64,000 nt of DNA from Streptomyces sp. NBC_01314 (GCF_041435215.1 NZ_CP108394.1:2852001-2916000); one strand, 5' to 3'; positions 18,123 through 26,262 are shown, counted from the stretch's first letter. Numbers and translations: made by a program. The notes: generated by a model not told the origin, from the sequence alone.

Positions 18123-18702
18123 CCCCTTCCCGACCGCCCTGAAGATCCTCGTGGCGGGCGGGTTCGGGGTGGGCAAGACGACCTTCGTGGGTGCGGTCAG
18201 CGAGATCGCGCCGCTGAGCACCGAGGAGGTCATCACCACGGCCAGTGTCCGCACCGACAGCCTCGACGGGGTGGAGGAGAAGTCCACCACCACCGTGGCC
18301 ATGGACTTCGGCCGGATCACCCTCGACTCGGACCACGTCCTGTATCTGTTCGGCACACCCGGGCAGGAACGGTTCTGGTTCATGTGGGACGAGTTGTCCG
18401 ACGGGGCGCTGGGCGCGGTGGTGCTCGCCGACACCCGCCGGCTCGACGCCTGCTTCCCCGCGGTGGACTTCTTCGAGGTGCGCGGAATCCCGTTCGTCGT
18501 GGGGGTGAACGAGTTCGACGGCGCGTACCAGTACTCCGTCGAAGAGGTCCGCGACGCCATCGGCCTGAAGTCCAACGCACCGATCGTGTTCTGCGACGCC
18601 CGGCACTGCAGCTCCGGTACGGGTGTACTGGTCGAACTCCTGCAGCATCTGCTCGGCATGACACCCGGCGTGGCGACGCACCAGCCACCCGTGCTCCGTT
18701 GA
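18100..18702 (+). CDS. cvnD: CvnD-type small GTPase (conservon 2)
   Basis: 200 aa, ATG at 18100 with TTGGAGG about 10 nt upstream. P-loop GGFGVGKTT, TTTVAMDFGR, LFGTPGQERFWFMW and NEFDG identify the conservon GTPase clade (MglA/Arf-like). It is very similar to the product at 22347, which shares FGTPGQ-RFWFMWD and ALGAVVLADTRRLDA; the conservon 1 GTPase is more distant. It presumably cycles under control of the roadblock protein encoded upstream. Confidence 0.92.
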   Translation: MAYAHGSDPFPTALKILVAGGFGVGKTTFVGAVSEIAPLSTEEVITTASVRTDSLDGVEEKSTTTVAMDFGRITLDSDHVLYLFGTPGQERFWFMWDELSDGALGAVVLADTRRLDACFPAVDFFEVRGIPFVVGVNEFDGAYQYSVEEVRDAIGLKSNAPIVFCDARHCSSGTGVLVELLQHLLGMTPGVATHQPPVLR

Positions 18703-18739
18703 TCCCTACTCAACTCGGCCGACCTCGAACGGAGTTCCG

Positions 18740-19324
18740 ATGAACAGCCCCTACGCCTCCTATGAGCCACCGCTCGACCGTCTGCTCCTCACCCCCGAGG
18801 ACCCGGCCGCCCCGCAGCGCGGCGCCAGGCTCGCCCAGCTGGGGCTCGCCAACACCCCCCGGGCCGAGTTCGACGCGTTCGCGCGCCGGCTGGCCCTGGA
18901 GCTGGACGCGCCGTACGCGATGGTCAACTTCGTCGATGACCGACGCCAGTTCTTCGCCGGGCTCTACACCCCGGACGCCGGACCGGTGAACATCTCGCAG
19001 GGTCAGGTGGCCGAGACCTCCATGAGCCGGGAGATGCGCCTGGACCACGGCTTCTGCCCGCACACCGTCAAGCGGACGGCGGCGCTGGTGCTCGACGACG
19101 TCTGCGACTACCCGCGGTTCGCTGGCAACCCGGTCGTGGACGAGATCGGCATCCGCTCCTACATGGGCGCACCGCTGGTCGACACGCTGGCGGGAATGAA
19201 CCTCGGCACGATCTGTGTCGTCGACACCGACTCCCGTACGTGGGGACGGCAGCGGCTGGAGATCATCAAGCGCATGGCGCAGGAGATGTCCGACCAGATC
19301 CAGGCCATCGCCTCCGGCCGCTGA
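18740..19324 (+). CDS. GAF-domain protein at the end of conservon 2
   Basis: 194 aa, ATG 37 bp after the GTPase gene. A single GAF domain covers most of the chain (AYAMVNFVDD-like start, FCPHTVKRTAALVLDDVCDY, YMGAPLVDTLAGMNLGTICV). GAF domains bind small ligands such as cyclic nucleotides or tetrapyrroles. Here it probably supplies a ligand-sensing input for the conservon. Cys and His in DHGFCPHTVK could also support redox or metal sensing, but that is inference. Confidence 0.85.
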   Translation: MNSPYASYEPPLDRLLLTPEDPAAPQRGARLAQLGLANTPRAEFDAFARRLALELDAPYAMVNFVDDRRQFFAGLYTPDAGPVNISQGQVAETSMSREMRLDHGFCPHTVKRTAALVLDDVCDYPRFAGNPVVDEIGIRSYMGAPLVDTLAGMNLGTICVVDTDSRTWGRQRLEIIKRMAQEMSDQIQAIASGR

Positions 19325-19387
19325 AGCCCGACCGGGCGCCCCCGGTCGGGTGGGTCGAAGGGCAGCGGGCCACCCACCCGGCTCACG

Positions 19388-19420
19388 AAAGCCGCGGACA
19401 CGACGTCGTGTCCGCGGTTT
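19388..19420. terminator. strong bidirectional terminator
   Basis: A perfect 13-bp palindromic stem at 19392-19417, written as CCGCGGACACGAC followed directly by its complement, flanked by AAAG on the left and TTTC on the right. It lies between the convergent GAF and acyl-CoA dehydrogenase genes and would stop transcription from both sides. Confidence 0.85.
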
Positions 19421-19485
19421 CTCTGCTTCCCGGCCCCGCCCGGCGGGCGGGAGCGGACGACGGCCCGGGTCATGGCCCAGTGCGC

Positions 19486-20721
19486 CTAGACCAGTTCGCC
19501 GACCGGGATCGGTTCCGGTTCCCGCGACTCGACCTGCGGGGTACGGACCAGATCGGCCAGCCGCTCGGACCACTGGCCCTTGTTCTCGCCGAGCGCGAAC
19601 TCGCCCAGCCTGAGGCCCTGGATCTCGGAGGTGCCGGCCGGGGCGTAGATGTGGAAGGCGTCGCGCAGATAGCGTTCCACCGGGCGGTCGGTGAACAGGC
19701 CGCAGGCCGCGTGCATCTTGACGGACGCCTGGGCCGACTCGATGGACGACTCGACGTTGAAGAGTTTCGCGGACATGAGCTCGATGTCGCAGGGCCGCCC
19801 CTGGTCCAGCAGATGCGCGGCGAGATAGGCGCTCTGCCGCGCGAGGGTGAGCCGTTGCAGCATCCGCCCCAGCTCGATCTTGATGTTGGGCAGGTGCCCC
19901 AGCGGCCCTCCGTAGCGCTGCGTCTCACCGCAGTACCGGGCGGTCTCCTCGAACACCGCCTGGTGGATGCCCAGGGACACCGCGGTCAGGTTGAGGCGGC
20001 CGTAGAGCACCGACGAGGAGTACGCGACGGCCAGCCCCTCGCCCTCCGCCCCGAGCCGATTGGCCGCCGGTATGCGGCAGTTGTCGAAGATGAGCTCCCC
20101 GAAGCTGAATCCGTGCAGACCCATGGAGGGCACCTGCTCGGCGAGGGAGAAGCCGGGCCGGTCGGACTCGACGAGGAAGGCCGTCATGCCCTGGGAGCCC
20201 GGACCGGTGCGGACCACGACACCGTGTACGTCACCCACATGGCTGTTGCCGACGAAGACCTTGCGGCCGTTGAGGATGTAGTCGTCGCCGTCCCGTACCG
20301 CGCTGCTCTCCATGCCGGCCACATGGCCCCCCGACCCCGGCTCGGTGACCGCGATGGTCGGCAGCACCTCTCCCTCGGCGATTTTCGGCAGCCAGTACCT
20401 CTTCTGGCTGTCGTCGCCGAAGTGAATGATCTTGGCGACGCCCAGCTGGGAGGCCTGGACCATGGCCCCCATCGCGCCGCTCACACGGGACAGTTCCTCG
20501 ATGATGACGGTCTTGGCGAGATGGCCCGCGCCCATGCCTCCGTACGCCGGGTCGATCGTGGCGCCGATCCAGCCCTGTTGGGCGATCAGCCGGGAGAGCC
20601 CCACCAGTGCGGTGCGGGAGCCCTCCATCTCGGGTATGAGTGGCCGTACCACACGCTCGGCGAACTCGCGTACGCGCTGCCGTAGATCCTCGTGATCCTG
20701 GGTCGTGAAGACGTGTTCCAC
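19486..20721 (-). CDS. acyl-CoA dehydrogenase family protein, catalytic Glu position altered
   Basis: 411 aa, ATG at 20721. Standard acyl-CoA dehydrogenase architecture: N-terminal helical domain (IGATIDPAYGGMGAGHL), FAD-contacting beta domain (TIAVTEPGSGGHVAGMESSA) and C-terminal helices. Where medium-chain enzymes have the base in YEGT, this one reads IYAPAGTSEIQG, so that Glu is absent. The base could sit elsewhere, as in isovaleryl-CoA and long-chain enzymes, or the protein could belong to the FkbI-like group acting on carrier-bound substrates. No acyl-CoA synthetase or carrier protein is adjacent, and the pathway is unknown. It is monocistronic, between a terminator and a long upstream region. 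Confidence 0.88.
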   Translation of the reverse strand: MEHVFTTQDHEDLRQRVREFAERVVRPLIPEMEGSRTALVGLSRLIAQQGWIGATIDPAYGGMGAGHLAKTVIIEELSRVSGAMGAMVQASQLGVAKIIHFGDDSQKRYWLPKIAEGEVLPTIAVTEPGSGGHVAGMESSAVRDGDDYILNGRKVFVGNSHVGDVHGVVVRTGPGSQGMTAFLVESDRPGFSLAEQVPSMGLHGFSFGELIFDNCRIPAANRLGAEGEGLAVAYSSSVLYGRLNLTAVSLGIHQAVFEETARYCGETQRYGGPLGHLPNIKIELGRMLQRLTLARQSAYLAAHLLDQGRPCDIELMSAKLFNVESSIESAQASVKMHAACGLFTDRPVERYLRDAFHIYAPAGTSEIQGLRLGEFALGENKGQWSERLADLVRTPQVESREPEPIPVGELV

Positions 20722-20831
20722 GCCAAGCCCTTCTAGGCGTTCTCCCGCGCCCGGGGGAGACGCGGTGGCTGTGCGTCAGTCGTGGTTCCGGTTGGGAGAC
20801 TGACCGACGTGCAACATGGTCTACAAATCAA

Positions 20832-20857
20832 CCTCTAAGGCCAAGATCGCTTAGAGG
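20832..20857. promoter_or_regulatory. inverted repeat upstream of the acyl-CoA dehydrogenase
   Basis: CCTCTAAG at 20832-20839 and its complement CTTAGAGG at 20850-20857, 10-nt spacer, 110 bp upstream of the start codon in an AT-rich patch. Possible operator; no regulator assigned. Confidence 0.35.
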
Positions 20858-21442
20858 GTTTGGCCGAAAGATAGGCAGTTGAAGTTTGAGCTTGAATGTG
20901 AGAAGAGAAACGGACGATGTCCACAATTTGATACTTTCCAAGCCGAACTTGCACGGTTCCCCCGATCCGGAATCAGGCACGCGGCGACCGGATCACCAGG
21001 CACACCCGCTCCGGCAAGCCTTCCCTCGGCACTGTGCACCCCCAAATACCAAACTGACGGACCGTCCATGCGTGTTTGATCAGGGTGACACAGATTTTCG
21101 GCCACCCGCTCCAAGGGCGAATGTGGCCGGACAGTGCCGATTCCGAGACCCTGATGTGTCGACAAGTACCCATTCCGGGTAGCCACCGGACGTACTCGTT
21201 CCGCCGAACCGTCCCGGCGCCGCCCGGCCGACGCCGGATGCGTCGTCAAGGACGGGCGTCCGGAGCCAAGTTGACGCCCGGCGGATGCTGACGACGGGGT
21301 GCGGGTCCTGATACCGTTTCGTCAGCCCGCTGACATTCGCCGACGGTGTGTCAAGCCGGAGCACGAGGGATGCCGGGCGGCTCGCGGCACCCCCATCGTC
21401 ATCGGATGTTCGCTGTCGTACGAGGAATCAGATGCCAGGCAC

Positions 21443-21485
21443 CCTCCCCAGCGCTCGAACGGACTCGCGCGGGGGGACCCCGATC
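21443..21485 (-). repeat. dispersed repeat family B, degenerate copy
   Basis: Aligns along its length with the 45-bp element at 43815-43859: it starts CCTCCCC, has AGCGCTCG and CTCG in the middle and ends GGGGGGACCCC then GATC. It is less conserved than the copies at 43815, 53887 and 60606. Confidence 0.5.
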
Positions 21486-21517
21486 GGCCCCACGCGCGAT
21501 ACGGCACGGTGGCCCGG

Positions 21518-21799
21518 ATGAGCGGTGAACCGCCCCGCGCCGAGACAGGCGCTCCACCCCTCCCCCAGCTCCTGCCCCGACGGCCCCGGAGCACGCCGGC
21601 CGCGCCAAGGCCCCGCGAGGACACGGCCGAGGTCCCCTCGACGGACGACGAAGCGGACGACACGCTCCGCCCGGACGCCCTGGCCCGCGCCATCGTGGCG
21701 ATCCAGCGGGGCTCGACGCGGGCCCGGCTCGCCGGACCGGACGACACCGGCGGCACCGACGGCCGACCGGCACCACGGCCCGGCCCCGACGCCGCCTGA
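21518..21799 (+). CDS. possible small disordered protein before conservon 3
   Basis: A 93-aa reading frame (ATG at 21518; GTG at 21509 also in frame), rich in Pro, Arg, Asp and Ala, with one short ordered-looking stretch (LARAIVAIQRGSTRARL). No good ribosome site is seen. It occupies the place where a CvnA gene would be expected, and its composition resembles the tail of a CvnA protein, so it might be a remnant. Coding status is doubtful. Confidence 0.3.
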   Translation: MSGEPPRAETGAPPLPQLLPRRPRSTPAAPRPREDTAEVPSTDDEADDTLRPDALARAIVAIQRGSTRARLAGPDDTGGTDGRPAPRPGPDAA

Positions 21800-21873
21800 C
21801 GGGCGCCTCCCCCAGCGCCCCGACGAACCGTCGCCGCCCCCGGCGCCGACCGACCGTGAGGAACACGCACGAC

Positions 21874-22302
21874 ATGACAGAGCAGGTACGAACCGGTCCC
21901 CAACTGGACTGGCTGCTGGACGGGCTCGTGGAACGCATACCCGAGATCCACTGCGCCATCGTGCTGTCCGGGGACGGCCTCCTCATCGGCAAGTCGAAGG
22001 ACATCCGGTTCGACGACGCGGAGCATCTGTCCGCGGTCGGCTCGGGCATGCACAGCCTGGCCCGGGGCGTGGCCCGCCACTTCCAGGGCGGCGAGGTCCA
22101 GCAGACGGTCATCCAGATGGAGCGGGCGTTCCTCTTCGTCACCGCCGCCGGCCGGGGCGCGCGGCTGGCCGCGATCGCCTCGGAGGAGGTCGACGTCGGG
22201 ATGATGGCGTTCGAGATGGGCACCCTGGTCAAGCAGGTCGGCAAGTACCTGAGCGCCGCGCCCCGTGCGGAGACCCCGTCCGACTACGTGCAGGACGCGT
22301 GA
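21874..22302 (+). CDS. CvnB-type roadblock/LC7 protein of a reduced conservon
   Basis: 142 aa, ATG at 21874 after GAGGA. Roadblock/LC7 features: QLDWLLDGLVERIPEIHCAI, SGDGLLIGKSKDIRFDDAEH, GSGMHSLARGVARHF and AFLFVTAAGRGARLA. It is followed by a CvnD-like GTPase gene 44 bp downstream, but no CvnA ATPase and no DUF742 gene is present. The pair may form a minimal roadblock-GTPase switch or borrow CvnA/C from the neighbouring full conservons. Confidence 0.88.
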   Translation: MTEQVRTGPQLDWLLDGLVERIPEIHCAIVLSGDGLLIGKSKDIRFDDAEHLSAVGSGMHSLARGVARHFQGGEVQQTVIQMERAFLFVTAAGRGARLAAIASEEVDVGMMAFEMGTLVKQVGKYLSAAPRAETPSDYVQDA

Positions 22303-22346
22303 GCCGCCGCGGCGGCCGGGCCCGGAACTCGTCGAAAGGGTGATGG

Positions 22347-22949
22347 ATGGTGTCCGTCAGCTCCCAGACCGTCGTACCCACCGCTCTCAAGATCCTCATC
22401 GCGGGTGGCTTCGGCGTCGGCAAGACCACCATGGTCGGCGCGGTGAGCGAGGTGACCCCGCTGGCGACCGAGGAGCACATCAGCGCGGCGGGCCGGCGCG
22501 TCGACGACCTCAGGGGCGTCGAGAGGAAGGTCTCGACCACCGTCGCCCTGGACTTCGGCCGCATCACCATCTCCCCCGAGCTGGTGCTCTATCTCTTCGG
22601 TACGCCCGGCCAGGACCGCTTCTGGTTCATGTGGGACGACCTGTGCAGCGGTGCCCTCGGGGCCGTGGTCCTCGCCGACACCCGGCGACTCGACGCCTCC
22701 TTCGCCGCGGTCGACTTCTTCGAGTCCCGCTCCATTCCCTTCGCGGTCGGCGTCAACTGCTTCGACGGCCGCCGTGAGGTCGACGCCGAGCAGGTCCGCC
22801 AGGCGCTCGACCTGGCGCCCACCGTCCCGGTCCTCCTCTGCGACGTACGCCAGCGCCAGTCCAGCAAGGAGCTCCTGCTGGCCGTGCTCGGCGCGGCCCG
22901 CCGGAAGATGGAGGCCAAGCTGGTGGCGGCGGGCCTGCGTCCGGGCTGA
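22347..22949 (+). CDS. CvnD-type small GTPase of a reduced conservon
   Basis: 200 aa, ATG at 22347 with GAAAGGG at good spacing. P-loop GGFGVGKTT, STTVALDFGR, FGTPGQDRFWFMWDD and NCFDG. It is closely alike to the conservon 2 GTPase over most of the chain. With the roadblock gene upstream it makes a two-gene unit. Partner exchange with the other conservon proteins is possible. Confidence 0.9.
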   Translation: MVSVSSQTVVPTALKILIAGGFGVGKTTMVGAVSEVTPLATEEHISAAGRRVDDLRGVERKVSTTVALDFGRITISPELVLYLFGTPGQDRFWFMWDDLCSGALGAVVLADTRRLDASFAAVDFFESRSIPFAVGVNCFDGRREVDAEQVRQALDLAPTVPVLLCDVRQRQSSKELLLAVLGAARRKMEAKLVAAGLRPG

Positions 22950-23200
22950 GCCCCGGAGCGCCCGCTCGCGACCCCCGGCCGGGGCTGAGGGAACAAGACC
23001 TCGCGGGCCAGGGAGCAGGACCTCGTGGGTCGCTGACCGGCAGGGCTTCCTGAGTCGGGGATCCCCCTGCTGCCGCTGGGGAGGGTTCGATGGGGAGGCG
23101 GCGTACGTCCGGGTAGGCCGGGGAGTGACCGGAGCGGGACTCCAGTCACTCTCACCGGCGAACGCGTCCGACGGGACTCGGGCCCGGTCGGAAGACCCGC

Positions 23201-23770
23201 CTAGGTCCAGGACGGGTCGGTCAGGTCGGTCAAGGGGAAGACCTCGTTCTCGCGCGGAGCCGTCGGAGGGGCGGGCTCGGCGGTTTCCCGGCCCTCCGAC
23301 GGCAGTTCTGCCCAGACGACACGACCGGACCGTTGTGGGGTGTCGCGCACCCCCCAGTCGCTGCTGAGCATGCCGACCAGCATGAGCCCTCGCCCGTTCT
23401 GGTCGTCGGGGCCCGGACGACGCCGGGCAGGCTGTGCGTGACCACTGTTCTGGTCCTCGACCTCGATGCGGAGCCGACGGCCGGTGAAGTGCAGCCGGCA
23501 CACGATCCACTCGCTGTCCGTGTGGTTCAACGCGTTGGTGACCAGCTCGGACGTGATCAGGAGGACGTCCTCACGGGTCTCCGGGCGCACCCCCCACTCA
23601 CCGAGCAGCTCGCGCACGGTTCTGCGCGCCTCGCCCGCCGACGCGGGCACCGCGGGCAGACCGAACACGCCCGCTCTGTGGGGTTCGTACGCCTCTGATC
23701 CAAGGGGTGGGTACATGACCGGGGCTAACCGGTCCGTGGACTGGGGGAGAGTGGGCGGAGCCATCGCCAT
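23201..23770 (-). CDS. HATPase-domain anti-sigma-factor-like protein
   Basis: 189 aa (ATG at 23770; the ATG at 23764 is equally likely). The core is a serine-kinase-type HATPase: VPASAGEARRTVRELLGEWG, LITSELVTNALNHTDS (N-box), IEVEDQN and GRGLMLVGMLSSDWGV. This RsbW/SpoIIAB-like fold is the ATPase member of the WhiJ-like gene groups in Streptomyces, encoded next to an HTH-DUF5753 protein and a DUF397 protein, exactly the neighbours here on the opposite strand. N- and C-terminal extensions are low-complexity. No sigma factor is encoded in the window. Confidence 0.87.
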   Translation of the reverse strand: MAMAPPTLPQSTDRLAPVMYPPLGSEAYEPHRAGVFGLPAVPASAGEARRTVRELLGEWGVRPETREDVLLITSELVTNALNHTDSEWIVCRLHFTGRRLRIEVEDQNSGHAQPARRRPGPDDQNGRGLMLVGMLSSDWGVRDTPQRSGRVVWAELPSEGRETAEPAPPTAPRENEVFPLTDLTDPSWT

Positions 23771-24144
23771 ATGCCTTTCGTCGGCCCTTCGCACCGCAGC
23801 GGTGCCGGTGCCACGGCCGCCTCGACGTTCGCCGCAACCTTTTACAACTCACGGCGGACAGCGCTGAGTTGCGGCCACATCTCCCCCAACCTGGCCGCGC
23901 AGCCCCAGCTTTCGCCGAGGCCGTGACGGTACGTCCACTGTGGCATCCGCGAACAACACCTCGCAACCAGCAAGTTGAAATTTGCAATTTGTGAGTCGCA
24001 TGCCGTCCCCGTTCGAGCCAAGATCGTGTCAGACTGCGCTCTCGAAGCGACCCGTACAACAACGCGCAACCCTTGAAGGAAAGTGCGCAAGAGTCGTTAT
24101 CAGTTCGACATGACCTCTGTGCTCGGTGTGAGGGGGTGGTGGGC
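23771..24144. other. divergent promoter region of the WhiJ-like group
   Basis: 373 bp between the divergent ATPase and HTH genes, with no gene. An AT-rich island at 23968-23996 carries three consecutive 7-mers ending TTG (23971-23991). It is the natural place for autoregulation by the HTH protein. Confidence 0.45.
23971..23991. promoter_or_regulatory. three tandem 7-mers, candidate operator of the WhiJ-like regulator
   Basis: CAAGTTG, AAATTTG and CAATTTG follow each other without gaps; AAATT-TGC-AATTT inside is also an inverted repeat. Such AT-rich sequence stands out against the GC-rich surroundings. Assignment to the adjacent HTH protein is inference. Confidence 0.4.
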
Positions 24145-25020
24145 GTGACCGCGGAAACGGAGTGGGGCGGAGCCCCCTCCGTGTTGCGCATGATCCTCGG
24201 CAGACAGCTGGAGGAGTTGCGCACGCGCGCCGGGCTGACGTTCGAGCAGGCGGGCGAGGCGATCGGTGTCAGCCATTCCACGATCCGCCGCCTGGAAGCC
24301 GCCAAGGTCGCCCGGCTCCGCCTCCCGGATGTCGAGAAACTGCTCCAGATCTACGGCGTGCAGGACCAGCAGGAGATCGAGACCTTCCTGAAGTCGGTCC
24401 GCGAGGCCAACAAACGCGGCTGGTGGCACACCTACCGCGACGTACTGCCCGACTGGTTCGCCGCCTACCTCAGCCTGGAACAGGCGGCGCTCCAGATCCG
24501 CGCGTACGAGGCCCAGTTCGTGCACGGCCTGCTGCAGACGGAGGAGTACGCGCGCGCCCTGCTCGGCGCCGGCAATCCGCACGCGGCGACCGAGGACACC
24601 GAACGGCGGGTGGCGCTGCGGATGCGGCGCCAGGAACTCCTCACCCGTGCGCAACCACCGCGGCTCTGGGTGGTGATGGACGAGACGGTGCTCAGATGGC
24701 CGGTCGGCGGACCGGACGTGATGCGCGCCCAGATCGACCACCTGATCGAGCTGAACCGGCTGCCGCATGTGACGGTCCAGCTCATGCCGTTCCACAACGG
24801 TCCGCATCCGGCGATGCGGGCCGGTGCGTTCCACCTCTTCCGGTTCAGGGCACCCGAGTTGCCGGACATCGTCTACCTCAGCGGTCTGGTGGGCGCCGTC
24901 TACCTCGACAAGCAGGACGACGTAGTCGTCTACCGCGAGGCCCTGGACCGAATGGGCGCGCAGTCGGCGCCCGCCCGCAAGACCGAGGCCCTCCTCGGTG
25001 CGCTACGCAAGGAGCTCTGA
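24145..25020 (+). CDS. WhiJ-like HTH-XRE regulator with DUF5753 domain
   Basis: 291 aa. I chose the GTG at 24145, 8 nt after GAGGGGG; GTGs at 24136 and 24139 are alternatives. The XRE helix-turn-helix is at about residues 15-75 (LTFEQAGEAIGVSHSTIRRL). The rest is a DUF5753 domain (WFAAYLSLEQAALQIRAYEA, QTEEYARALL, LRMRRQELL, VQLMPFHNGPHPAM and FRAPELPDIVYLSGLVGAVY). This architecture is the WhiJ family, a large paralogous set in Streptomyces that is usually paired with DUF397 proteins and antagonised by them. The DUF397 gene starts one base after the stop. Confidence 0.9.
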   Translation: MTAETEWGGAPSVLRMILGRQLEELRTRAGLTFEQAGEAIGVSHSTIRRLEAAKVARLRLPDVEKLLQIYGVQDQQEIETFLKSVREANKRGWWHTYRDVLPDWFAAYLSLEQAALQIRAYEAQFVHGLLQTEEYARALLGAGNPHAATEDTERRVALRMRRQELLTRAQPPRLWVVMDETVLRWPVGGPDVMRAQIDHLIELNRLPHVTVQLMPFHNGPHPAMRAGAFHLFRFRAPELPDIVYLSGLVGAVYLDKQDDVVVYREALDRMGAQSAPARKTEALLGALRKEL

Positions 25021-25021
25021 C

Positions 25022-25282
25022 GTGCACCATCACATACCCGACGGAGTACACAACGGCGTCCGCAACGGCATGCCCGCCCGCGACCTCGGCAGACACGACT
25101 GGCACCGTCCCTGGAGCGACGACGCCGGCGGTGCCTGCGTGGAGGTCAAGAAGCTCGCCGACGGCCGGGTCGCCGTCCGCCAGTCGACCGACCCGGACGG
25201 CCCGGCGCTGCTCTTCACCCCCCGTGAGATGACCAGTTTCCTGGCCGGCGTGAAGGCGGGCGAGGCCGACTTCCTGCTCTGA
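25022..25282 (+). CDS. DUF397 protein, partner of the WhiJ-like regulator
   Basis: 86 aa, GTG start one base after the upstream TGA, so translation is coupled. It contains the DUF397 signature GGACVEVKKLADGRVAVRQS, DPDGPALLFTPREM and FLAGVKAGEADF. The N-terminus is unusually His/Asn rich (VHHHIPDGVHNGVRNGM). DUF397 proteins appear to act as antagonists of the cognate HTH protein in a toxin-antitoxin-like manner; this is known for WhiJ-type groups and inferred here. Confidence 0.88.
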   Translation: MHHHIPDGVHNGVRNGMPARDLGRHDWHRPWSDDAGGACVEVKKLADGRVAVRQSTDPDGPALLFTPREMTSFLAGVKAGEADFLL

Positions 25283-25384
25283 CCCGCTTGCTGCCACGCC
25301 TCGTTGACGCACCACCTGTGTGAACCGACGCACCACCTGCCCGACCGTGCACCTGTACGACTTGACCTGATGGGAGGGGCGACG

Positions 25385-26200
25385 TTGCCCGACAACGGAT
25401 GGCCTGCCGACCGGATCGACACCGAGCACGCGCATTCCGCGCGTATCTACGACTACATCCTCGGCGGCAAGGACTACTACCCGGCCGACAAGGAGGCCGG
25501 TGACGCGATGGCGCGCGAGTGGCCGGCCCTGCCGGTCCACATGCGGGCCAACCGCGACTGGATGAACCGCGCGGTGCGCTGGCTCGCCGAGAAGGCGGAC
25601 ATGCGCCAGTTCCTCGACATCGGAACCGGCATCCCCACCTCCCCCAACCTCCACGAGATAGCCCAGTCGGTGGCCCCCGAGTCCCGGGTCGTCTACGTGG
25701 ACAACGACCCGATCGTCCTCACGCTGTCCCAGGGGTTACTGGCCAGCACCCCCGAGGGCAGGACCGCGTACATCGAGGCCGACTTCCAGGACCCGGAGAC
25801 CGTGCTCGGCTCGGCCGAGTTCGCGGAGACCCTCGACCTGAGCAAGCCGGTCGCGCTCACCGTGATCGCGATCGTCCACTTCGTGCTGGACGAGGACGAC
25901 GCGGTCGGCATCGTCCGCCGTCTCCTCGACCCCCTCCCCTCGGGCAGCTACCTGGCGATGACCATCGGCACCGCCGAGTACGCCCCGCAGGAGGTGGGCC
26001 GCGTCGCCCGCGAGTACGCGGCCCGCGACATGCCGATGCGGCTGCGCACGATCGACGAGGCCCACGAGTTCTTCGACGGCCTCGAACTCGTCGAGCCCGG
26101 CATCGTCCAGGTCCACAAGTGGCACCCGGACGGCACGGGCGAGGACGACATCCGCGACGAGGACATCGCGATGTACGGGGCGATCGCACGGAAGCCCTGA
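25385..26200 (+). CDS. SAM-dependent methyltransferase (Methyltransf_19 / DUF574), TTA codon
   Basis: 271 aa. The TTG at 25385 follows GGGAGGGG; an ATG at 25370 lies in that ribosome site and is less likely. Family signatures: TEHAHSARIYDYILGGKDYY near the N-terminus and the SAM-binding FLDIGTGIPTSPNLHEIAQ, followed by VVYVDNDPIV. These actinobacterial methyltransferases often accompany WhiJ-like/DUF397 genes; substrates are unknown. Leu118 is encoded by TTA (25736-25738), so expression should need bldA tRNA. It is probably part of the same transcript as the two upstream genes (102-bp gap). Confidence 0.9.
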   Translation: MPDNGWPADRIDTEHAHSARIYDYILGGKDYYPADKEAGDAMAREWPALPVHMRANRDWMNRAVRWLAEKADMRQFLDIGTGIPTSPNLHEIAQSVAPESRVVYVDNDPIVLTLSQGLLASTPEGRTAYIEADFQDPETVLGSAEFAETLDLSKPVALTVIAIVHFVLDEDDAVGIVRRLLDPLPSGSYLAMTIGTAEYAPQEVGRVAREYAARDMPMRLRTIDEAHEFFDGLELVEPGIVQVHKWHPDGTGEDDIRDEDIAMYGAIARKP

Positions 26201-26224
26201 TCCAGGGCGACGCGCTCGCTCACT

Positions 26225-26255
26225 CTCTGGCCCGGCACTCGATGCCGGGCCAGAG
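26225..26255. terminator. bidirectional terminator
   Basis: Perfect 13-bp stem: CTCTGGCCCGGCA (26225-26237) and its complement (26243-26255), 5-nt loop, followed by GTCTTTC. It lies between the convergent methyltransferase and LacI genes. Confidence 0.8.
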
Positions 26256-26262
26256 GTCTTTC

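Larger units (their letters stand above)
20722..21517. other. long intergenic region, partly AT-rich
   Basis: About 800 bp without a convincing gene. The part from 20780 to 21110 is clearly less GC-rich than the surroundings. It holds an inverted repeat CCTCTAAG-N10-CTTAGAGG (20832-20857) upstream of the acyl-CoA dehydrogenase. Near its right end lies a degenerate copy of the 45-bp dispersed repeat (21443-21485). Short reading frames here have no ribosome sites or recognisable products. Confidence 0.5.

Noticed and set aside
20879..21079. Small reading frames in the AT-rich part of the 20.7-21.5 kb intergenic region
   Set aside because: No ribosome sites, atypical codon use for this genome and no recognisable protein features.
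7450..26200. Possible secondary-metabolite gene cluster (two P450s, acyl-CoA dehydrogenase, methyltransferase, regulators)
   Set aside because: No PKS, NRPS, terpene synthase or RiPP core gene was found. The P450s belong to conservon-associated types and the other enzymes sit in separate transcripts.
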